From Terana coerulea (taxonomy: Eukaryota > Basidiomycota > Agaricomycetes > Polyporales > Phanerochaetaceae): a DNA stretch of 24,627 nt. A program made the position numbers and the translations under genes. Shown in pieces: positions 10,567-17,805 of the stretch. The notes under the pieces were generated by a model. The model had not been told where the DNA came from, did not search any database, and was given only the letters and a program-made list of their open reading frames with translations. Each line of letters starts with the position of its first letter. The stretch's first letter is position 1. The DNA is taken from contig JAKOGH010000501.1 in assembly GCA_024811115.1 (NCBI GenBank), forward strand, positions 1-24,627. Direction: 5' to 3'.

Positions 10567-10773
10567 CTACTTGTCAGCGCTAGGACGGTAGTTGATGACG
10601 GAGTCACCTTCCTCAGAGATAGTTACATGCCCATTAGCCGTTTGAACGACAATTGGGTCAATGTTGCGCAAGTTGCGCAATAAACTTCTTTGACCGGTGA
10701 AGTGGAAAGACGCTCCTGAGTCGAGCAGCCAATCACTTGATTTTGCAAGGTTTTTCCTTTGCAGCTCTGACAC
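10567..10773 (-). pseudogene. Copia aspartic protease fragment
   Basis: The minus strand reads LAKSSDWLLDSGASFHFTGQ followed by VVQTANGHVTISEEG. DSGAS is the retropepsin-like active site of copia polyproteins, and the DSGASFHFT form is typical of fungal copia. The frame is open here but ends shortly after INYRPSADK and is not continuous with gag upstream. Confidence 0.9.
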
Positions 10774-10864
10774 GCGTTAAATAACTTATTGTGCACACAT
10801 CGGTCTGGTAATTGAAGGAATCCAGCTCCATTCAATACAGTAGCATACATGTGGTATCTACTGC

Positions 10865-12863
10865 TTAGTTCAGCCCGCCGAGACACTGCGCAATCAGCTG
10901 CAAGGTTTCGGTTAGTGTGGTGCACAAGTGCAGAGTTAGAGGGGCGTACTCGAAGTACGCGTCGATGATGTCCTGGTGGATCTCTCGATCGTCCATCAGG
11001 CATCCGGCGAACTGGTCGTCGACGTCGCTGTCGTTGTCCTCGTTTCCGAGGGACACGGCGTCCTCGATGTCAGGGGTGGTCAGCGGGCGTCGGCCGTCCT
11101 CCTGTCGAGCGACATTTGCATGTCGACCTCGTCAGACCAGATGATCGGCGAGGGTTCGCGCGAGCTGCGCTTGGCGGGGCGAGAGAGCTGCCCTCGACGA
11201 ACTCCGGCTCAGCAAACTTGCGTTTGAGAGCTGACGTTGTTCGAGTCGATGCGGGCGTCGAGCTCGGCGATGCGAGCATCGAGCATGCGCTCGGCGTAGT
11301 CGAGGTCGGCCTGCTTGGCGCGACGAGCCTTCTCCAGCGGCCTCATCTTCGGCTGGCGGTGGCAGCGAACTCGCTTCCTGGGCGGTAGCCAGCTTGACAA
11401 GCTGGTGTCGCTCCCATCGAGCGTGCCGCGGCATGGTCGAGGTCGAGCCCTTGTTCAGGGCTGGCGTTCTTGTCCGGCGATCCACTGCTTGCGAGCAAGC
11501 TTGCGGAGCTCTGCGGCCTCGCGAAGCTGAGCCTATGCAGAGTTTGATACTCGTCATCCTCGTCGAGGATTGCTAACAATTTAGTTAGCATGGGAGATCG
11601 TCGAGTGAACTCCTGTTGGAATTATAACTCACGGACGGGAGTTCAGCAGATTGCGGTGCTCAATATCCCGCATGGCGTCGGCGCGGTGAGCGTTGTGCTC
11701 GTTGGCGTCGATAACCTCTCGAGGGTCCGGATGCGCTCACGGGACCCGACGACTCCAAGCTTCTCAGCAAGGGATAGTGCCTTGCGGAAGCGGGGAACTA
11801 GTTGCCGTTGCCGAGCCAGAGCTCGCGCTCTCCTTCGATGCAAGACTGAATTTCTTCGGCCTCGGATTTGGGGAGCGGGATGGCGGGGCAAAGTCGTTCA
11901 CCACCGGGATGACCGGGCGGCAATGTAGGAGTGACCGTGGTCAGCATCCTGGGCCCTGCCCTTGCCCTTGCCCGCGCGCTTGCCGGCGCTGGGTGCCCTT
12001 GCCGTTGCCGGCACCGTCCTGCTGCTGCTGCTGCCCTTGCGGGCGCTGCTGCTGCGCATGCTGCTGCCCGTTAGGCGCTGCTGCTGTTTGAACTGGGGGT
12101 CCTTCCCCTTGTTCTGACGGCGGTGACGCGTTTAGCAGACTCGGTCTGCTTGCGCTGGCCACCGGAAAGCTTCGCTGCTCCCATGCAGCGATAAGTTGCT
12201 CCCATATGCCTGGGATCAGGAGCCCCAGCCGGGGTAGGGGTTAGCGATGTGTCCACCATTTTTGGTTCAGCGTGGTGACGGTGGCGATGTGCTTACCATA
12301 CCCTGGTGTCTTTGAAATGAGGAGCATCAGGTGTATGTAATCGTCGCGACGCATGCGCTCGCATCTAGGCGGTCGGCGTGTGCCTGGATTTTGGCGACCG
12401 CGGGTGCTGGAGACTGATCTTCGGGGAGGCGAGTTTCAGGAGGCCCTGAAGTCAGCGTAGGCCGCAGAGTATTCTGGGTGTAGGTGGTCTGCAAGGACTC
12501 GTACGAGGGCCTTGGCTGTCGCCCGTTTTCACTGACTGTCCGTCTGGTATGTCAAGCGAAGGCGGATAAAGCCCATGGCCCTGGGAGGTCGTCATTGATC
12601 CAGTCGCCGAGCTTGTTGGCCCTAGAGCTCATGCTCGTTGCCGGGTACCTCGCCGCTGGCCGGGAAGCTCAGCGGTGTTTGGAGTGGCGGGGGCGAAGCG
12701 GGAGCTGCCGGGACAGTGCGAATAAGACCGGCACCGTCGGCTGGGTCGTCAAGAGCTGACGAGAGATGCCCTGAGTGCCCAGGAACGACTTCAAGGTGTC
12801 GTTCCAGTGCTCCCAGTTGGTTCCGTCGAGGATGGGGACAAGCTTCTCGAGTGAGGAAGACAT
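10865..12863 (-). pseudogene. Copia gag and gag-protease spacer (heavily frameshifted)
   Basis: Gag starts at 12863 (SSSLEKLVPILDGTNWEHWN, the usual copia gag opening KLxGxNWxxW) and holds frame for about 45 codons. It then continues in another frame through PASGEVPGNEHEL, stopped by TAG at 12622-12624. Next come a low-complexity Gln/Gly stretch (QQQRPQGQQQQQDGAGNGKG, near 12000-12080), a KFSLASKES/FRKALSLAEKLG region, an acidic/basic helical section (EKARRAKQADLDYAERMLDA), and an acidic section EDNDSDVDDQFAGCLMDDRE just before the protease. I see no clear CCHC zinc knuckle. The extent of each part is approximate because frames change repeatedly. Confidence 0.8.
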
Positions 12864-13077
12864 TGTTGAGTTCTGTAGGGACAGAACAGTCGTCGATGTA
12901 CTGACCTGGCTTTAGCCAAGGAGGGGCCCCAAAGGGCACCCTTGTGCCTGCTCAGCTTGCCCGCGCAGGCGGTGCGCTAGGTAGCGCAAGCGTCGCGCGA
13001 TGGCAGCGGTAGGTACGGCGAGTATACCAATGAGCTGGTTGTTGCTGCCAGTGACGGCGCAATCAACCGCGTCATCG

Positions 13078-13089
13078 GGGCTCATAACC
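13078..13089 (-). other. Primer-binding site matching the anticodon arm of initiator tRNA-Met
   Basis: Immediately next to the 5' LTR, with no gap, the minus strand reads GGTTATGAGCCC. Its plus-strand complement GGGCTCATAACC is the anticodon stem-loop sequence of initiator tRNA-Met (CAT anticodon). Drosophila copia is known to prime from a tRNA-iMet fragment cut in the anticodon loop, and this site fits that mode rather than the usual tRNA 3' end. Confidence 0.75.
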
Positions 13090-13380
13090 TGTAGAAGTGC
13101 AGCGCATACAGCGGCGTACACTCCTACCGAGGCCTAGAGGAAGCTAGGATGGTTACTCACCTGTAGGCTGGTTTGGTTACACGTTAGTGGGTTGAGAGTT
13201 GTAAGAGACTTATTATGTATGGCGCAGAGGGCTGCCTTATATACAATACAGAGTGGCTGTACTACAAACAGACACAAATAGATACCAGGACAATAGACAA
13301 TAGGGATCGTCATGGTGGAACCTGGTAGAACAATAGAGAAGATATGAGTAGAGCGCTTACGGCGTCTATCTGACTCAACA
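13090..13380 (-). repeat. 5' LTR of the copia element (right)
   Basis: 291 bp, matching the left LTR apart from a 2-bp indel near 13279-13283. In element orientation it starts TGTTGAGTCAGATAG and ends CTACA, next to the primer-binding site. It would carry the element's promoter. Confidence 0.95.
13236..13243 (-). promoter_or_regulatory. TATA box in the 5' LTR
   Basis: TATATAAG on the minus strand, about 137 bp from the LTR start in element orientation, placed to start transcription within the LTR. The same sequence is at 7025-7032 in the 3' LTR. Confidence 0.6.
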
Positions 13381-13385
13381 TAAAG
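13381..13385 (+). repeat. Copia target-site duplication, right copy (TAAAG)
   Basis: Identical to 6874-6878. Host coding sequence of F-box copy 1 resumes at 13386. Confidence 0.92.
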
Positions 13386-13479
13386 CATGTGAGCTGATCT
13401 ACTGGGAACTGTGTTGTCATTATTGCAATGGCTGTAAATCCTGGTAGGGGCGGTTCTGTCATCTCAAGGTTCACATAAA

Positions 13480-13487
13480 GCTAAGCC
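13480..13487 (+). repeat. hAT-type target-site duplication, left copy (GCTAAGCC)
   Basis: Perfect 8-bp duplication, repeated at 13848-13855, flanking the MITE. Eight bases is diagnostic for the hAT superfamily. Confidence 0.88.
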
Positions 13488-13847
13488 TAGTGATAGGCAG
13501 GGGTTCGCAAACCCTCCAAGGGTTAAGGGTAAGGGTACAGAGGGTAAGGGTAAGGGTTGAGGAAAGTTAACCCTTGTCTGGCAGGGGTCTGTATTCAAGT
13601 GCTAGGTATATTGCTAGAGAGAGCCGCAAGTGTTGTAAGTGCTTTCTATACCAATGCAAGCCACTCAAATAAAAGACTGACATTATAAGTAAGTAGGGAA
13701 AGGCACTTAAAGCACCATTTTCAGCCTATTTTGGCAAGGGTTTGAAGGGTAACCCTTAACCCTTACCCTTCATGAGGGTAAGGGTATTGGAGGGTAAGGG
13801 TAAGGGTTGCCCTCTGAGCATGGAGGGTTTACCCTTGCCAATCACTA
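13488..13847. mobile_element. hAT-like MITE, 360 bp, with GGGTAA-rich interior
   Basis: Terminal inverted repeats TAGTGATAGGCAGGGG (left) and TAGTGATTGGCAAGGG (reverse complement of the right end) followed by AAACCCTCCA at both ends. Flanked by an exact GCTAAGCC duplication. The TAGTGNTNGGCA form fits hAT termini. No transposase, so non-autonomous. Both subterminal parts are packed with AAGGGTAAGGG / AACCCTTACCC units, arranged inverted with respect to each other, which could be transposase-binding repeats. It sits inside an exon of the F-box pseudogene; copy 2 has no insertion at the aligned position. Confidence 0.88.
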
Positions 13848-13855
13848 GCTAAGCC
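13848..13855 (+). repeat. hAT-type target-site duplication, right copy (GCTAAGCC)
   Basis: Identical to 13480-13487. The F-box reading frame resumes after it (codons for RDSLDY, then GPYEL shared with copy 2). Confidence 0.88.
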
Positions 13856-15848
13856 GTGATAGCCTTGATTACAGGGTCCTTGGTCCTTATGAACTCAGAA
13901 ATTGCTTCGAAGATAACCTTGAGGAGTCAGAAATTGAGATCCCTTTTCCACAATGAATATATGGCATACACTTTGTACTCGGCATGTTCGAGCTTGGAAA
14001 CACAGAACGTATGCCTCCAATTCTTTCACTTTATGTCAAATACTCCATTGATTTACTCTGTAGCATTGGGACATTCACATGCCAAGGCAATTGCTTTTCT
14101 TGAGTCAGACGTAGACAACCTTTTACAGGCTATCAAAACTATATCTCCAGCTGAACAAGCTGCCTTCATAGACAAGAAGGTGAAAAAGCTGCATTTCCTC
14201 AGAGAGGTATGCTAACATGCTTCTTTACACTGCCATATGGCATTTGACTCACAAGACATATAGCAATGTGGACCGTTGGAAGAATGGCTGGTGAAGAAAG
14301 CCATATCACTCGAGAACTCTAAAGTAGAAGCCATGAAATCCAGGTATAATAGGTATGCTATATTGTACCCAGATGGTTTGTTGGGATGTTTGACGACAGT
14401 GCCATTTGCACAGCATTAAAAATAAACTTCTTGAGCTCGGACATGACCAGAAGCTACAGCGCCTAGAGGGGACAAGTGTACTAACCAGCCATAGCCTCGT
14501 GGCGCAGCCCAAGGAACTCACGGAACGAAGTGCGAGCTGTCCTTGATGTCATATTTGTTCCTTACTAACTCTGCTTCCAGTGTGGAAAAATATGAAGCCC
14601 AAGATACTCGAGCTTATGGGTGGGGTGAGGGCCGAGCAACTGAAGGTGGAGCGCAACGCTGCCGTGAAGGCCAGGCTCAATCTTCTTGATGAGGCATTGA
14701 TACAGACTGCGCCGCACCGCATCGGCGAGCCGTCCATTCACAACATTGCGCTCGGGATGCCGGGCCGGACGTCGAGGCGGTACTGGACGCACCGGCAAGC
14801 GAGAACGTCACGGTCGAGAGCTTCAGCTTCCTGGCAAAGACGCTGCCCGTGTTCACAGAAGAGTGGACGCAGAAGGCGAGGGCGTACTTCGCCAATGTGA
14901 TCCGCAAGTGTATCTCGGTGGATGACAATGTGGACCCACTGGCACTTGCGGTGGCGAGCCTATTTACGTGCGGACACTGCTATCGGTCGTACCGCTATCC
15001 GCTCGTCTTGTCACATACATGCTACTGGCGTGGCAACGTCGAGCCCGAGGACACCTACGCTGCCATCGTCAAACAGCATACCCCCGAGCGAGCCTTGCAA
15101 TCATGCGAGTGGAGCATTGAAGACAGCAGCAAGAAGCTCGCGCGGATTATCACCGCGTATGGCATGGATCCGGCGACGGCGACAATTGAAGACATGGACA
15201 ACACGGCTGTGCGTCTGCACTGCGGGGCGTGCGCAAGCAATACGCCATATCAGCTCCGGAAGGAATCAGGATATATACACGTGGCGCACCATGGTGCGGT
15301 GCTTACCAATCTAGCTTGCTGCACAGTATCCGCTGACTATATTCACTATAGTATTCTCACGCCAGACACATCTCAAGGGATGAAGACCTCAGAGTGGCGT
15401 CGCCAGCCGAGTGTGAAGCAGTGAAGCCGCTGGAGGAGGATACGAGAGAAGAGGTGGCAGAGCGGGATGAGAGGGCCATGAAGTGGCGATGCGGCCGCTG
15501 CTCGGCCTTCTATTCGCCCAAGCTTGCGTCGCATGCAAATGTTGCGTACCACGACCGCTCGCGGTGAGTGCAGGAAAATACAAGTTACAGCTGTGCAGCC
15601 AACCTGACGTGACACGAAATTGTAGCCACGGTGTCGCTTCGACTGGCGCAGAAGTCATATACGATCACGTCGATGAAGGTCTGGACGTTGATTGCGACAA
15701 AGTAGGGATAGTTGACGACCGCATTCCTGAGGGATCTACACATATCTGGTGGGAAGGGCATGTAGAAAGAGGAACTCATGTCCCTTTTTGTTTCTCCTCC
15801 GAGCCACAATCGCAGGATAGCTCCGGTAGGTTCCAGAATTATCAGTGA

Positions 15849-16090
15849 GTACAGATTACATACTAAGCATCTGATACAGACCGGATATGAGAACTGTCGA
15901 GACAATATTGCCCGCATAGTTACTCTAGTCAACCGAAACTAATAAAGGACCCGATTCCGTCTTTGGTCTGCCAGTGCTTTCTTGGGATGGTACGGCTGTA
16001 TATGGTAATGTGTAGCAGGTGATGTTTGTCTGTCAAGTGCATACTCTCCTCCCTTTCCGCGCCGCCTATCCCCCCACTAATTCGACTCAG
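15849..16090. other. Intergenic downstream of F-box copy 1
   Basis: A/T-richer stretch with no clear gene. A short open segment DPIPSLVCQCFLGM near 15951-15990 ends at a GTACGG donor-like site and could be an upstream exon of the remnant that follows, but nothing confirms it. Confidence 0.4.
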
Positions 16091-16474
16091 GCTGACGACT
16101 GGGTGAGCCCACCCAAGTATTGCCCATCCTGCACAAACTCTGCATTGCCCCACTATGGTAGGTATGAGTCTGTACATTGTTAATTATCGGACAAACAATA
16201 GGTTGAAGCGACACTTATGACTGTTATGGTCTATAGACGATGAAGGGATTACCCTACAGGGCGACATTACAGTTCTCGACGCCGATCTCAGGATTTTAGC
16301 GCAGGTTGGTTTCCCCGCCGGAACGACAAGCAAGAGCCGTTCCTGCAGGTACTTATCCTGGAGACCACGGAAAGGTCTGCGCTAGGACAGCCGCAGCGGG
16401 CTCCACCATCCCAGCCGCCGCGGCTGACCTTCCTCCAGGAAGCGCCTACCATCGAGCCCAGTCGTTCTGCATGA
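16091..16474 (+). pseudogene. Unrecognised gene remnant with a CxxC motif
   Basis: Two short exons join in phase: 16091-16157 (DDWVSPPKYCPSCTNSALPH) and 16237-16304 (DDEGITLQGDITVLDADLRI). A frame one base off then continues as NDKQEPFLQVLILETTERSA and QPPRLTFLQEAPTIEPSRSA to a TGA-TAG double stop at 16472. The shift lies in a C run near 16312-16315 and could be a single-base loss; an intron is unlikely because only 26 nt would be available. No start exon found and no family recognised. The CPSC pair could be half of a zinc site. Confidence 0.35.
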
Positions 16475-16677
16475 TAGCGGTGAGCGACGGTCAATTAGGC
16501 AAATACCAACGTCACTCACAAAGCCCAACGATAGCGCGCTCGGGGTCCGGGTGCCGACTCGGGGTGATGAGGCCCAAGTTGACTCGGTCGGCCGCTCGCC
16601 TTCGCCCTCGACCTGGCAGCTGTGAAAAGAGAATTGACCAATTGACCACGCACCTTCCCCCTTTCTCCCTCGCCCCC

Positions 16678-17154
16678 TCAGCACGCCGGACGCCACGCCT
16701 CCTCGATGGCCTTTGGCTCCTTAGCCTTTCCCAGGGCGCTCTTCATCTCGTACCCCTCGGGGCGGTACTTGATCTCAGCCCTGGCTTGCGCGACGTGCAA
16801 GGGGATGAGGGTGTCCTCGAATCGGATCAGGTAAGGCCGCCTGGTGACCCTCTTTGGCTGGGCCCCCTTCGACACCTGTGAGCACATTGGTCAGCCATCT
16901 AGGTCTTTGGGACGTCCCGATGCAATTGCGAGCTGCGTACCTTGACGTAGAGCCAGGGGCGCTCGGAGCAGAGCCAGCTGTCCGAGGAAGGGATGCGGTC
17001 GTCCGTGTCGTCCGTGTCAAGTGTGGCTGTGGACTTTTTAGGGAGGATCCTCTCCGCGACGATGCCAGCACCGATGGGGAGAGGAGATCTTCTCGACCTT
17101 GGGGACCTTTGAGGTCTTGAAGAAGGTCTTGGAGAAGATGCGGGAGAAAGGCAT
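16678..17154 (-). pseudogene. Small basic hypothetical protein with one apparent frameshift
   Basis: Exon 1 17154-16941, intron 16940-16876 (GTACGC...CACAG), exon 2 16875-16678. The start MPFSRIFSKTFFKTSKVPKV is basic and amphipathic; the rest reads PIGAGIVAERILPKKSTATL, SSDSWLCSERPWLYVK, then VSKGAQPKRVTRRPYLIRFE, AQARAEIKYRPEGYEMKSAL and KEPKAIEEAWRPAC. The two parts of exon 1 are in different frames: the coding length is 412 nt, one base too many, with the shift near 17085-17100. Either one base was gained, the sequence has an error, or the true start lies in the other frame, which is open but shows no ATG nearby. A TATA box sits about 90 bp upstream. I do not recognise the family; intron splicing and codon pattern support a real gene. 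Confidence 0.55.
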
Positions 17155-17805
17155 GATGATGTGGATGGGGGTGGGTTGTGATGTGGGGGTGTGCGGGATG
17201 GTAGTGGTTAAACTGAAGGAGGAGGAAGGTGAGCAAATGGGCTTATATGCGCTAAGTGGCTGTATTTGCGGCTGACCACCACGGCTGGGTCGGGGCTACC
17301 AACTTGAAAGCGGCTGACATGTCCGATGAAGCTTGAATCTCAGGAGTCTAGGTTCCGGTTGCACTCTAGCCACGTGTTATACTCATCGTTGTCAGCCTTC
17401 TCTCTCCCGCTCATTTTTAAATAGATATTTTTCCCTTTCATGTATGTTATGTTGCACGTAGTATCAGTTTTGTACGGAAGCAATAGATGGCAACCACTAA
17501 CTCCCAGACAGCATACCTCAAGCTTCTGTGGCCTTACCTTCTGTATAGTCAGTCACAGAGGCTCGGTTTGAATAATCACTCGCTTTTCTCTTATATTTGT
17601 GATGCAAGACAAGCAGTACTAGTGCAAACGGTCGACAGCATTTCCTCAATCCTGTTCGTGGCCCGGCGGTCACTGGTCACGAGACCCGTGACCACAGTGG
17701 TCTGTGACGTGATGCGTTGATGCGCCACAAAGGCCTCGCGACCCTCGGCGCCTTCCAGTTGTTTCTTGGACCGAACCTCAACTACCGCCACTAACATCTG
17801 ACGCT
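17155..17805. promoter_or_regulatory. Divergent intergenic region with TATA box and F-box copy 2 promoter
   Basis: ATATAAG on the minus strand at 17242-17248 is well placed for the small minus-strand gene. Near the other end, GACCACAGTGGTC (17690-17702, a palindrome) and GTGACGTGATGCG (17704-17716) resemble elements in front of F-box copy 1. About 340 bp in between show no gene. Confidence 0.5.

Larger units (their letters stand above)
6879..13380 (-). mobile_element. Ty1/copia LTR retrotransposon, antisense inside F-box copy 1
   Basis: 6.5 kb element bounded by near-identical LTRs (289 and 291 bp; the only difference I see is a 2-bp indel, ATATA versus ATAGATA). LTR ends are TG...CA and a perfect 5-bp TAAAG duplication flanks it. 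Read on the minus strand the order is 5' LTR, primer-binding site, gag, protease, integrase, reverse transcriptase, RNase H, polypurine tract, 3' LTR. Integrase before reverse transcriptase defines Ty1/copia (Pseudoviridae-type) rather than Ty3. The LTRs point to a very recent insertion, yet the coding region is broken by many frameshifts and stops, so this copy was probably mobilised in trans or copied from an already damaged parent. It lies inside a coding exon, opposite to host transcription. Confidence 0.96.
6317..15848 (+). pseudogene. F-box/zinc protein copy 1, split by a copia element and a hAT-like MITE
   Basis: Exon 1 is 6317-6547 (basic, Ser/Asp-rich head ending LPSMPLDIIYN, the F-box start). 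Exon 2 is 6607-6801 (TSHLHPIDVLNLARLTKDF, ending in a Cys pair). Exon 3 starts at 6866 with GGATGTGGTAAAG and is cut at 6878 by the retrotransposon. It resumes at 13386 as CATGTGAGCTGATC, restoring the frame of the Cys motif seen in copy 2. A TAG (13445-13447) and a TGA (13954-13956) interrupt it, and a MITE sits inside the exon at 13488-13847. Later exons align exon by exon with copy 2: 13856-14008, 14064-14206, from 14264, then a long exon from about 14582 with a 5-bp insertion near 14760 and a second frame change before 15282, a CxxC segment KWRCGRC near 15480, and the last exon ending at 15848 (VGIVDDRIPEGS then ERGTHVPFCF). F-box proteins recruit substrates to SCF ubiquitin ligases; this copy cannot make an intact one. 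Confidence 0.85.

Noticed and set aside
10865..11900. Host gene captured inside the copia element between gag and protease
   Set aside because: The section looked unusually long, but its acidic and Lys/Arg/Glu-rich stretches fit the spacer usual in fungal copia gag regions as far as I can judge; no independent gene is recognisable.
11985..12095. Trinucleotide (CTG/CTGC) microsatellite
   Set aside because: It encodes the Gln-rich stretch of the gag region on the minus strand; low-complexity coding rather than an independent repeat.
13078..13089. Fragment of a tRNA gene
   Set aside because: Only the anticodon arm matches and no acceptor or T arm follows; its position next to the LTR identifies it as a primer-binding site.
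13501..13830. Interstitial telomere array
   Set aside because: The GGGTAA/GGGTTAA units are irregular and inverted between two terminal repeats with an 8-bp target duplication; a MITE explains them better.
16306..16881. 191-codon plus-strand frame
   Set aside because: Starts out of frame with the spliced remnant and overlaps the small minus-strand gene; composition is Arg/Pro/Ser-rich as expected of a chance GC-rich frame.
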